The notes beneath the pieces were generated by a model that ran no database searches, was not told where the DNA came from, and saw only the letters and a list, made by a program, of their open reading frames with translations. 30,315 bases of DNA, taken from CAYPHJ01 sp964410485. GTDB lineage: Bacteria > Desulfobacterota > Binatia > UBA9968. Shown here piece by piece: positions 15,179 to 21,752 of this stretch. Numbering within the stretch: the first letter of the stretch is position 1; every line of letters starts with the position of its first letter. The DNA lies in NCBI GenBank assembly GCA_964410485.1, contig CAYPHJ010000055.1:1-30315 (forward strand). Direction: 5' to 3'. The position numbers and the translations under genes are program-made.

Positions 15179-15623
15179 GGATGCTTATCAACTCCACCCT
15201 TCCGCCTGAAGCTTCTATTTTTTCCTTGGCTTTGGCGGAAAACTTGTGGGCTTTCACCGTTAGTGCCCGGCTTAGGGACCCCTGACCGAGAATCTTCACA
15301 AGGGTCTTCTTGCCTTGAACGAACCCACGCTCTGCCAGCGAATCAGGCGTCACTTCGCTACCTGAGGGGAAAAGCTCGAGCTTTTCGACGTTAACAACCG
15401 CGACTTTGGCACGAAATATATTCTTGAAACCGCGCTTGGGCAATCTCCTCTGAAGTGGCATTTGCCCGCCCTCGAATCCAGGACGCGTTCCGCCGCCGGC
15501 GCGGGCGCCTTGTCCCTTGTGACCGCGACCAGCAGTTTTTCCGTGACCGGAGCCGTCTCCACGCCCGACGCGTTTGCGCTTTTTAGTCGAGCCCGCGGCT
15601 GGTTTTAAATCACTCAAGTCCAT
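15171..15623 (-). CDS. rplO: 50S ribosomal protein L15 (uL15)
   Basis: Late-assembling large-subunit protein. The 150-residue sequence has the glycine/basic N-terminal block (KKRKRVGRGDGSGHGKTAGRG, GFEGGQMPLQRRLPKRGFKN) and a normal C-terminal domain. The ATG at 15623 (MDLSDLKP) is 2 bp after the rpsE stop. A TTG two codons upstream is less likely. rpmD, which in most bacteria lies between rpsE and rplO, is absent: there is no room for it. Confidence 0.97.
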   Translation of the reverse strand: MDLSDLKPAAGSTKKRKRVGRGDGSGHGKTAGRGHKGQGARAGGGTRPGFEGGQMPLQRRLPKRGFKNIFRAKVAVVNVEKLELFPSGSEVTPDSLAERGFVQGKKTLVKILGQGSLSRALTVKAHKFSAKAKEKIEASGGRVELISIHA

Positions 15624-15625
15624 AA

Positions 15626-16129
15626 TCAACGAATATCCGACAGCGTCTTTCCCCGCCGATCAGCGATCTCCTCCGGAGCGCGCAGGTCTTTCAACGCCTC
15701 GAAAGTGGCCTTTACCATATTGTGCGGATTGTTGGAGCCGAGGCATTTGGTTAGAATGTTTTGGATGCCAGCGGCTTCGACAACCGCTCGAACACCGCCT
15801 CCAGCAATCACGCCGGTTCCGTCCGACGCTGGTTTGAGCATCACGTAGCCCGCCCCAAACCGTCCGGTGACCTCGAACGGTATTGTTCCCTCCATTACCG
15901 GAACACGAATCAAGTTCTTTTTGGCCTGATCGAGACCTTTGCGGATTGCTTCGGGAACCTCGTTGGCTTTCCCCATTCCGTAACCAACCAGGGTGCGATT
16001 GTCGCCCACAACCACCAGAGCGCTAAAACTGAAGCGCCGGCCGCCCTTGACTACTTTTGCGACCCGGCTGATATGAACGACTTTTTCCTTTAGTTCCAAT
16101 CCCTGCGGATCAATCCGTTCCAAAGACAC
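15626..16129 (-). CDS. rpsE: 30S ribosomal protein S5 (uS5)
   Basis: Small-subunit protein at the mRNA entry site, involved in accuracy. The 167-residue protein has the S5 N-terminal dsRBD-like domain (GGRRFSFSALVVVGD, GYGMGKANEVPEAIRKG) and the C-terminal domain (GTGVIAGGGVRAVVEAAG, SNNPHNMVKATFEAL). The start codon is GTG. A purine-rich GAAGAGAG lies immediately upstream, closer than ideal. It follows rplR and almost abuts rplO. Confidence 0.97.
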   Translation of the reverse strand: MSLERIDPQGLELKEKVVHISRVAKVVKGGRRFSFSALVVVGDNRTLVGYGMGKANEVPEAIRKGLDQAKKNLIRVPVMEGTIPFEVTGRFGAGYVMLKPASDGTGVIAGGGVRAVVEAAGIQNILTKCLGSNNPHNMVKATFEALKDLRAPEEIADRRGKTLSDIR

Positions 16130-16148
16130 CTCTCTTCGTCAAAAACCG

Positions 16149-16514
16149 TTAGAACTGCAAGCCGCCTTCGCGGGCACCGTCCGCCAATGCCTTTACCTTT
16201 CCGTGATAGAGAAACCCGTTGCGATCGAAGACCACGTGGGTAATATTTTTCTCCTTGCATACTTGCGCGAGCGCCAGTCCTAATCGCTTGGCCATCTCTA
16301 CGCCACTGCCCTTCTTTTTTTCCTCCGAGAACCCGGGAGACAGTGTCGAGAGAGCCGCCAAAGTGACGCCACGCTCATCGGAAATGACTTGCGCGTAAAG
16401 ATGCTTGTTGCTCCGAAACACGCACACCCGAGGGCAGCGGTCCGTGCCCAAGATCTTTTTGCGCACGCGCGCTTTGCGCCGCTGGCGCGAGACTTCCCTT
16501 GCGTCAGTTAACAT
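16149..16514 (-). CDS. rplR: 50S ribosomal protein L18 (uL18)
   Basis: 5S rRNA-binding protein of the central protuberance. The 121-residue sequence shows RRKARVRKKILGTDRCPRVCVFRSNKHLYAQVI, GVTLAALSTLSP and the C-terminal VVFDRNGFLYHGKVKALADGAREGGLQF, all characteristic. It lies between rplF and rpsE in the standard spc order. Confidence 0.97.
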   Translation of the reverse strand: MLTDAREVSRQRRKARVRKKILGTDRCPRVCVFRSNKHLYAQVISDERGVTLAALSTLSPGFSEEKKKGSGVEMAKRLGLALAQVCKEKNITHVVFDRNGFLYHGKVKALADGAREGGLQF

Positions 16515-16531
16515 GTCCCAATCTCAAAACT

Positions 16532-17080
16532 CTACCCGCCTGCAGAGCCGACAGCCTTTCCAGCTTTGCGCCGAATGACCTCTTCTCGGTACTTGATGCC
16601 TTTACCCTTGTAGGGTTCGGGCGGCCTCAGACTCCTGATTTTGGCGGCGGTTTCGCCGAGCAGCTGGCGATCGGCGCTCGTGAGAGTGATGGTTACCTGC
16701 CTTTCAATGGATGCGCTTACGCCCTGCGGCAGCGGAAAAATCACCGGATGCGAGTAGCCCAGCGTCATATGAATCTCTTGTCCTTTGACCTCGGCGCGAT
16801 ACCCTACCCCGTTGATGTCCAGCACCCGCGAAAAACCCTGGCTGACTCCCCGGGCCATGTTAGCGATGAGCTTTCGCGTCAGTCCATGCAGGGCGCGAAT
16901 CTTTCGTTCACTGTTGTCACGCTCAACGCGCACGATATTCTGATCTACCGCGACGGCCACTCCCTCCGGAATAGGCGTCTCCAGTTTGCCCTTGGGCCCT
17001 TCCATCCGGAGGTTCTTCCCATTGAGCACGACCTTCACACCGCTTGGGACCGTTACCGGCAATTTGCCAATTCGCGACAC
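16532..17080 (-). CDS. rplF: 50S ribosomal protein L6 (uL6)
   Basis: Large-subunit protein near the sarcin-ricin loop and factor-binding site. The 182-residue protein begins MSRIGKLPVTVPSGVKV and ends with the hallmark RPPEPYKGKGIKYREEVIRRKAGK followed by a short Ala/Gly tail. It starts at GTG with GAGGTGTCGAG upstream. It lies between rpsH and rplR. Confidence 0.97.
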   Translation of the reverse strand: MSRIGKLPVTVPSGVKVVLNGKNLRMEGPKGKLETPIPEGVAVAVDQNIVRVERDNSERKIRALHGLTRKLIANMARGVSQGFSRVLDINGVGYRAEVKGQEIHMTLGYSHPVIFPLPQGVSASIERQVTITLTSADRQLLGETAAKIRSLRPPEPYKGKGIKYREEVIRRKAGKAVGSAGG

Positions 17081-17098
17081 CTCGACACCTCTTTGGTA

Positions 17099-17503
17099 TT
17101 ACCAGACCGCGCAGAGCAATTCTCCGCCGACTTTCGCGCGCTGCGCCTCGCGATCCACAAGAATGCCTTTCGGGGTGGACAATATGTTCACCCCCAGACC
17201 CCTTCTTACCGGAGTCGCTTCCTTAACGCCGACGTACACCCTGCGGCTTGGCGTGCTCACGCGCTTCAGCCCGGAAATAACCGGGCGGCTTTCGCGATCA
17301 TATCTGAGTTGGATGACCAGTTCCTCGCCCCCACCCGATGTCCCCTTGGTCCGTTTGACTTCCTTCAGATAACCTTCTTCGACCATAACCTTGGCGATGT
17401 TTTCCTTGACACGCGACCACGGCACGGTAACTTTGGGGTGCCGCGCCCGGGCGGCATTGCGCACGCGTGTCAGCATATCCGCTATAGGGTCCGTCATTGT
17501 CAT
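17099..17503 (-). CDS. rpsH: 30S ribosomal protein S8 (uS8)
   Basis: Primary 16S rRNA-binding protein; in E. coli it also represses the spc operon. The 134-residue sequence has MTDPIADMLTRVRNA at the N-terminus, SRPVISGLKRVSTPSRRVYV, and the typical C-terminal STPKGILVDREAQRAKVGGE. The ATG at 17503 is preferred to the one two codons later because GGAG lies 7 nt upstream. It lies between rpsN and rplF. Confidence 0.97.
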   Translation of the reverse strand: MTMTDPIADMLTRVRNAARARHPKVTVPWSRVKENIAKVMVEEGYLKEVKRTKGTSGGGEELVIQLRYDRESRPVISGLKRVSTPSRRVYVGVKEATPVRRGLGVNILSTPKGILVDREAQRAKVGGELLCAVW

Positions 17504-17519
17504 GCTCTAACTCCGCATC

Positions 17520-17705
17520 TTACCAACTGGCCTTGATCAATCCGGGAATGTGTCCCTTGCGCGCGTGATCTCGCAGACAAAGGCGACACATGCGAAAGCG
17601 CCTGTAAAACGCGCGTGAGCGGCCGCAAAGAGGACAGCGATTGTATTCCCGGACTTTGAACTTGTTCGGTCTTTCCGCTTTGATTCTAAGACATTTTTTA
17701 GCCAA
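17520..17705 (-). CDS. rpsN: 30S ribosomal protein S14, type Z (uS14)
   Basis: Short zinc-binding S14 of 61 residues, with a CxxC...CxxC motif (RCPLCGRSRAFYRRFRMCRLC; Cys24, Cys27, Cys40, Cys43) and the terminal HIPGLIKASW. The start is a TTG at 17705 (MAKKCLRIKAERPNKF), overlapping the rplE stop by 8 bp. It is supported by GGGAGG 5 nt upstream and the exact family length. Starting further up would add residues encoded within rplE. Confidence 0.95.
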   Translation of the reverse strand: MAKKCLRIKAERPNKFKVREYNRCPLCGRSRAFYRRFRMCRLCLRDHARKGHIPGLIKASW

Positions 17706-18261
17706 CAGGTCCTCCCTTGAGCTCGCTGGCAAACGGCATACCCAATGACCTCAGCAAGGCGCGCCCCTCGGCGTCAGTCTTCGCCGTCGTCGTAATGGTA
17801 ATGGTCATACCCCGGGCTTTATCGACCTTGTCAGCCTGAATCTCGGGAAAAATGATCTGCTCCCGAAGTCCAAGCGAATAGTTTCCCCTGCCATCAAACG
17901 AACGGTCCGAAACGCCCTTAAAGTCACGCACCCTTGGAAGCGCTACATGAATGAGGCGGTCGAGAAATTCATACATTCGCTCCCGCCTGAGCGTCACCAT
18001 ACAGCCGATCGGTACGCCCGCGCGCAGTTTAAAATTGGCGATGGCTTTTTTGGCCCGGGTGACGACCGGCTTTTGCCCCGTGATCACCGCAATTTCCGCG
18101 ACGGCGGTGTCCAGCGCCTTGATGTTCTGCGTGGCCTCGCCCAAGCCCACGTTCACTGTGATCTTCTCCAGGCGCGGCACCTGCATGGAATTCTTGTAAC
18201 CGAACTCCTGCATCATCGCCGCAACTGCCTCGTCCTGATATTTCTCTTTGAGCCGTGCCAT
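17698..18261 (-). CDS. rplE: 50S ribosomal protein L5 (uL5)
   Basis: 5S rRNA-binding protein that contacts P-site tRNA. Key segments are QVPRLEKITVNVGLGEATQN, TGQKPVVTRAKKAIANFKLRAG, IGCMVTLRRERMYEFLDRL, LPRVRDFKGVS, and the C-terminal NYSLGLREQIIFPEI and TITTTAKTDAEGRALL. From the ATG at 18261 it is 187 residues (MARLKEKYQDEAV), the family's usual N-terminus. The ATG at 18270, which overlaps the rplX stop as TAATG, would add three residues and is the alternative. It overlaps rpsN at its 3' end. Confidence 0.96.
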   Translation of the reverse strand: MARLKEKYQDEAVAAMMQEFGYKNSMQVPRLEKITVNVGLGEATQNIKALDTAVAEIAVITGQKPVVTRAKKAIANFKLRAGVPIGCMVTLRRERMYEFLDRLIHVALPRVRDFKGVSDRSFDGRGNYSLGLREQIIFPEIQADKVDKARGMTITITTTAKTDAEGRALLRSLGMPFASELKGGPVG

Positions 18262-18269
18262 ACGCCACA

Positions 18270-18581
18270 TTAGTCGAGGGCTTCACCACAACGGCGACAA
18301 ACGCGAATTTTTTCCCCGTCAGCCAAGATTTTGCGGCCGATTCGCACGGGCGCGTTACACTTGTCGCACATGATCATTACGTTGGATATATGGATCGGAG
18401 CTTCCTTTTCGAGAATCCCTCCGGGTTGTTGCGGGCCGCGAGGTCGGCTATGACGTTTGATCATATTCATCCGTTCGATCAAAACCTTATCTTTGTCGCG
18501 CAGCACGCGGAGGATCTTGCCTGTTTTGCCCCTGTCCTTTCCGGCGATGACGATCACGCTATCATTTTTTCGAATGTGCAC
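18270..18581 (-). CDS. rplX: 50S ribosomal protein L24 (uL24)
   Basis: Early-assembly protein at the exit tunnel. The 103-residue sequence has the N-terminal KOW motif (KNDSVIVIAGKDRGKTGKILRV) and NMIKRHSRPRGPQQPGGI. The C-terminal region carries paired CxxC motifs (MCDKCNAP and VCRRCGE), suggesting a zinc ribbon. It starts at GTG with AGGAG about 9 nt upstream. It overlaps the upstream alternative start of rplE. Unusually, it is separated from rplN by 272 bp of repeat-bearing DNA. Confidence 0.96.
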   Translation of the reverse strand: MHIRKNDSVIVIAGKDRGKTGKILRVLRDKDKVLIERMNMIKRHSRPRGPQQPGGILEKEAPIHISNVMIMCDKCNAPVRIGRKILADGEKIRVCRRCGEALD

Positions 18582-18853
18582 GAAATTCCGTCTCCTAGCG
18601 TTTACGTCGAGCTAGAATTGATCCTGCCGAGACGCCAACTTCTTTTGTTTGGACTTGGCGGCCTTTTGCGTCTCGTATGAAAATGTGACTACACACAAAT
18701 CCCCCCGTCCTGCGGCCGGCCCCCTTTGCCAAAGGGGGCTACAGGGGATTTATCGGCGCGATACCAACGACGGTTGTACCTTTGGCACATGAATTACTTT
18801 GCGTGTTTCCAATCTCTTCTTGTATTCAAATATCAAATCGAATTTCCGCGGTT
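18582..18853. other. 272-bp non-coding spacer between rplN and rplX
   Basis: No gene is supportable. It holds a hairpin with perfect 8-nt arms CGAGACGC (18628-18635) and GCGTCTCG (18668-18675), and the palindromic element described separately at 18668-18783. The rplN-proximal part (about 18790-18850) is AT-rich, with degenerate TCAAAT words. I found no convincing promoter. In most bacteria rplN and rplX are nearly contiguous. Confidence 0.7.
18668..18783. mobile_element. MITE-like element, copy 2 (decayed), inside the spc array
   Basis: The centre is a perfect palindrome GCCCCCTTTG/C/CAAAGGGGGC (18719-18739) inside outer arms AAATCCCC (18697-18704) and GGGGATTT (18744-18751). Read on the plus strand, it matches the reverse complement of the 8634-8795 element as an ordered set of blocks: GTCTC-N-TA, GTGACTNCA, AAATCCC, the identical 15-mer CCCTTTGCCAAAGGG, GGGGA, GGCGCNAT, and a terminal TTG...ACC...TTT. 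The ends are eroded and no perfect terminal repeat remains, so the boundaries are approximate. Confidence 0.5.
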
Positions 18854-19222
18854 TTATAGCACTTCCGGCGCAAGCGAGATAATCTTCATGAATTTCTTGG
18901 CGCGCAGCTCGCGCGCCACTGGGCCAAAAATACGGGTGCCGACAGGCTCCTTCTGATTATCGATTAGAACGGCGGAATTGTTGTCGAAACGAATATAACT
19001 GCCGTCCGGTCGCCCGGTTTCTTTAGCCGTGCGGACGACCACCGCTTTCATGACCTCGCCTTTTTTTACTTTGGCGTTTGGAATCGCTTCTTTGACCGAG
19101 ACAACGATAATGTCGCCAACGGAAGCGTATTTTCGTTTACTGCCGCCCAAAACCTTAATGCACTGAACCTTGCGCGCGCCGGAGTTATCCGCCACATCCA
19201 GCACCGTTCTCATTTGGATCAT
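18854..19222 (-). CDS. rplN: 50S ribosomal protein L14 (uL14)
   Basis: Large-subunit protein at the intersubunit face. The 122-residue sequence is canonical: MIQMRTVLDVADNSGARKVQCI, YASVGDIIVVSVKEA, the GEVMKAVVVRT strand, FDNNSAVLIDNQKEPVGTRIFGPVARELR and the ending SLAPEVL. ATG start with GAGGT 6 nt upstream. Unlike in most genomes it is isolated, with 179 bp to rpsQ upstream and 272 bp to rplX downstream, both containing repeats. Confidence 0.97.
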   Translation of the reverse strand: MIQMRTVLDVADNSGARKVQCIKVLGGSKRKYASVGDIIVVSVKEAIPNAKVKKGEVMKAVVVRTAKETGRPDGSYIRFDNNSAVLIDNQKEPVGTRIFGPVARELRAKKFMKIISLAPEVL

Positions 19223-19235
19223 GAATCAACCTCAA

Positions 19236-19341
19236 GGCTTCGCTACGCTCAGCATTTCAGATTACAAATTTCACATCTCAATACCGGTAAACTTATGCAC
19301 TCTGAAATCTGTGATTTGAAATTCATTGCGGAGCGAAGGCC
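19236..19341. repeat. Dispersed hairpin repeat, copy 2, between rpsQ and rplN
   Basis: Starts GGCTTCGCTACGCTCAGC, then ATTTCAGATTACAAATTTCA; the other half reads TCTGAAATCTGTGATTTGAA and ends ATTGCGGAGCGAAGGCC. The inner words TTTCANATNACANATTTCA pair almost completely with their inverted partners, and the outer GGCNTCGCTNCGC words also pair. Copy 1 is at 8503-8604. The left boundary lies a few bases upstream of the rplN Shine-Dalgarno. Confidence 0.65.
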
Positions 19342-19401
19342 AACCCTGTTGTCCTTACTCCGGGACGCTCACCCGTTCCGATACATCTCCGTCAGCCCGT
19401 C

Positions 19402-19698
19402 CTAGGAAGTCGCCGCCGCCGCACCGGCTTCCACCTCGGAGGTTTTCGCTTTTTCCAATACCTTGCGCACGCGCCAGCGCTTGTCCCGGCTGAGCGGCCG
19501 GCATTCCACGATCAGCACTCGGTCGCCAACGCGGCACTCGTTTCTTTCGTCGTGCGCCTTCACCTGGGTGCGGCGCTTCAGATACTTTTTGTATTTGGGA
19601 TGCATCACGGTCCGCTCCAAAGACACAACCACGGTCTTCTGCATGCGGTCGCTCGTGACAACTCCGCTCCGTTCTTTTCTGAGTCCCCTCGTTTTCAT
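19402..19698 (-). CDS. rpsQ: 30S ribosomal protein S17 (uS17)
   Basis: Early-binding 16S rRNA protein with an OB fold. Diagnostic segments are RKERSGVVTSDRMQKTVVVS, HPKYKKYLKRRTQVKAHDE, and CRVGDRVLIVECRPLSRDKRWRV. At 98 residues it is slightly longer than E. coli S17 (84) because of an Ala/Glu tail (SEVEAGAAAATS). The ATG overlaps the rpmC stop as ATGA, so the two are translationally coupled. Confidence 0.97.
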   Translation of the reverse strand: MKTRGLRKERSGVVTSDRMQKTVVVSLERTVMHPKYKKYLKRRTQVKAHDERNECRVGDRVLIVECRPLSRDKRWRVRKVLEKAKTSEVEAGAAAATS

Positions 19699-19904
19699 GC
19701 CGCGCCTTTCCCGGCCCGGAGAACCTTCTCGTTCAGAACCGTTTCGACACGCGCCAGTTCCCGCTTCGTCTGACGTAGCTTCATCGGATTTTCCAGGCGG
19801 CCGGTGCCTCGCTTGAGTTTCAAATGACTGATCTCTTCGCGTAGCTCCACCCGCTTGCGCGCGAGATCGTCGAGAGTCAGGTCACGTAGTTCTTTAGCTT
19901 GCAC
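19695..19904 (-). CDS. rpmC: 50S ribosomal protein L29 (uL29)
   Basis: Small two-helix protein beside the exit tunnel, where SRP and trigger factor dock. From the GTG at 19904 it is 69 residues (MQAKELRDLTLDDLARKRVE ... LENPMKLRQTKRELARVETV), a normal length. The longer open frame upstream runs antisense-like through rplP and is not part of the gene. AGGAG lies about 11 nt upstream. It overlaps the 3' end of rplP by 11 bp and rpsQ by 4 bp. Confidence 0.95.
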   Translation of the reverse strand: MQAKELRDLTLDDLARKRVELREEISHLKLKRGTGRLENPMKLRQTKRELARVETVLNEKVLRAGKGAA

Positions 19905-20319
19905 GGGCGACGGTTCTCCTCTCGACAAACACCGTCGGGATCGAAAGCTTGTGCGCGGCCAGCCGAAAAGCTTCGCGCGCGAGCGACGCCTCGACACCTT
20001 CCATTTCAAACAAAATTCTTCCCGGCTGGATTACGGCTACCCACATCTCGGGAGATCCCTTGCCCTTGCCCATTCGTGTCTCTGCCGGCTTTTTCGTCAA
20101 AGGCTTGTCCGGAAAAATTCGAATCCAAACCTTGCCGCCGCGCTTGAGGTAGCGCGTCAGCGCCACCCGGGCCGCTTCGATTTCACGCGCGCTCATCCAA
20201 CCGCGACCGACGGCCTTGAGACCGTAGTCGCCGAACGCCAACCAGGAGCCCCGGTACGCCGTACCGCGACGCCGGCCTTTCTGTTGTTTACGGTATTTTA
20301 CTTTTTTAGGTTCGAGCAT
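19894..20319 (-). CDS. rplP: 50S ribosomal protein L16 (uL16)
   Basis: Large-subunit protein at the A-site tRNA elbow. The 141-residue protein begins MLEPKKVKYRKQQKGRRRGT and contains FGDYGLKAVGRGWMSAREIEAAR, GGKVWIRIFPDKPLTKKPAETRMGKGKGSPEMWVAV and the PGRILFEMEGV segment. Length and all blocks are normal. It lies 38 bp downstream of rpsC. Confidence 0.97.
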   Translation of the reverse strand: MLEPKKVKYRKQQKGRRRGTAYRGSWLAFGDYGLKAVGRGWMSAREIEAARVALTRYLKRGGKVWIRIFPDKPLTKKPAETRMGKGKGSPEMWVAVIQPGRILFEMEGVEASLAREAFRLAAHKLSIPTVFVERRTVARAS

Positions 20320-20357
20320 TTTTTCCTTTTGGCATCCGACCGATCACCGCTCCCCTC

Positions 20358-21020
20358 CTACCCTCCTAACATTGCCTTCTGCTGTTCTTCCTCCTCCGTC
20401 AAAACTTCACCTCTGAAGATCCAGACTTTGACCCCGATCACGCCGTACGTGGTGCGTGCCTCTGCAAGGCCATAACTAATATCGGCGCGCAATGTATGCA
20501 GCGGCACCCGACCTTCCCGATACCATTCCGTCCTGGCAATCTCCGCGCCGCCCAGGCGACCGGCACACTGGATCTTGACGCCCTGGGCGCCCATACGCAT
20601 GGCGCGGGATACGCTTTCTTTCATCGCCCGGCGAAAGGCAACCCGGCGCTCCAGCTGCAGCGCGACATTCTCAGCCACGAGTTGCGCGTCCAGATCCGGC
20701 CGCCTAACCTCGTGGATGTTAATGTAGGTTTCGCGTCCCGTCAGTTTGGCTATCTCTTCCTTTAACTTTTCAATCTCGGCTCCTTTTTTGCCGATGACAA
20801 TGCCGGGGCGGGCCGTGTATATGTTGATCTTGGCCTTGTTGGCCGCTCTTTCGATCTCGATTTTGGAAATGCCCGCATGATAAAGTCTGTTTTTCAAAAA
20901 CTTCTTCACGCGAAAATCTTCATGCAGCAGTTTCGGGTAGTCGTGACGGGCATACCATCGGGAATCCCAAGACTCAATAACGCCAAGGCGAAAAACTTTG
21001 GGATGTGTTTTTTGACCCAT
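20358..21020 (-). CDS. rpsC: 30S ribosomal protein S3 (uS3)
   Basis: mRNA-entry-channel protein with helicase-related function. The 220-residue sequence begins MGQKTHPKVFRLGVIESWDS. It has the KH domain with the GxxG loop (IVIGKKGAEIEKL) and the C-terminal domain (RAMRMGAQGVKIQCAGRLGGAEIARTEWYREGRVPLHTLRADI, YGVIGVKVWIFRGEVL). ATG start with a GAGGAGAGGAG-rich leader. It is 5 bp from rplV. Confidence 0.98.
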   Translation of the reverse strand: MGQKTHPKVFRLGVIESWDSRWYARHDYPKLLHEDFRVKKFLKNRLYHAGISKIEIERAANKAKINIYTARPGIVIGKKGAEIEKLKEEIAKLTGRETYINIHEVRRPDLDAQLVAENVALQLERRVAFRRAMKESVSRAMRMGAQGVKIQCAGRLGGAEIARTEWYREGRVPLHTLRADISYGLAEARTTYGVIGVKVWIFRGEVLTEEEEQQKAMLGG

Positions 21021-21025
21021 CGGGC

Positions 21026-21370
21026 TTAACTCCTCTCCTCGGATTCATCGATTACAATGATGATGTGACTCAGTCTCTTGCGAATCCGGGTCGCCCGGCC
21101 CTGCGCCCGCGGCATGAATCGCTTCCACATGCCCGCCTCATCGACCTTGGCCTGCTTGACATAGAGACGATCCACATCCACAGTCTGGGTATTTTCCGCA
21201 TTGGCGATGGCCGTGCGCAAGGTTTTCGCGACAATTCCAGCAGACCGCTTGGGCACGAACTTTAAGATATTCAGGGCTTCCTCAACTGCCTTTCCACGAA
21301 TCTGATCGACCACGAGTCTCACTTTTCGCGGCGAGAGGCGGACGAATTTGGTGGTTGCACGGGCTTCCAT
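21026..21370 (-). CDS. rplV: 50S ribosomal protein L22 (uL22)
   Basis: Tunnel-lining large-subunit protein. The 114-residue sequence contains KFVRLSPRKVRLVVDQIRGK, ALNILKFVPKRSAGIVAKTL, and the hairpin and C-terminal region MPRAQGRATRIRKRLSHIIIVIDE. The segment at the macrolide-relevant hairpin (WKRFMPRAQGRATRIRKR) is intact. No clear Shine-Dalgarno is seen before the ATG. A 43-bp gap separates it from rpsS. Confidence 0.97.
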   Translation of the reverse strand: MEARATTKFVRLSPRKVRLVVDQIRGKAVEEALNILKFVPKRSAGIVAKTLRTAIANAENTQTVDVDRLYVKQAKVDEAGMWKRFMPRAQGRATRIRKRLSHIIIVIDESEERS

Positions 21371-21413
21371 AATTCTTTACATCATAAGTCGTTGTCGGCC
21401 ACGTCAACTCTGC

Positions 21414-21752
21414 TCAAGGCTTGGGTGCCGCCGGCGGACGTGGCGCCGCCGCAGGAGCGCCAGCCGGCACCGTTTCCTTGGCCTCTGCTTTCCGATCTCC
21501 GGCATGGGCATAGAACGTCCGTGTCGGAGAAAACTCGCCGAGCTTGTGTCCGACCATGTTCTCGGTCACAAAGACAGGAATAAACTTCCTGCCATTGTGC
21601 ACCCCGATAGTCATACCCACCATTTCCGGCGTGATCGTTGAGCGGCGGGACCAAGTGCGAATCACTTGCCTCTGGCGCGTTTGGCCGATCCCGGCAATCT
21701 TTTTGGCCAAGTGCTCATCTACAAAAGGCCCTTTTTTTACTGAACGCGCCAT
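21414..21752 (-). CDS. rpsS: 30S ribosomal protein S19 (uS19)
   Basis: 30S head protein that forms an intersubunit bridge. The core MARSVKKGPFVDEHLAKKI, TWSRRSTITPEMVGMTIGVHNGRKF, PVFVTENMVGHKLGEFSPTRTF is canonical. At 112 residues it has a C-terminal Ala/Pro tail of about 20 residues (GAPAAAPRPPAAPKP) not present in E. coli S19 (92). Its ATG overlaps the rplB stop (TAATG). Confidence 0.97.
   Translation of the reverse strand: MARSVKKGPFVDEHLAKKIAGIGQTRQRQVIRTWSRRSTITPEMVGMTIGVHNGRKFIPVFVTENMVGHKLGEFSPTRTFYAHAGDRKAEAKETVPAGAPAAAPRPPAAPKP

Noticed and set aside
16499..17536. 345-codon plus-strand open frame
   Set aside because: Antisense to rplF and rpsH; a shadow frame.
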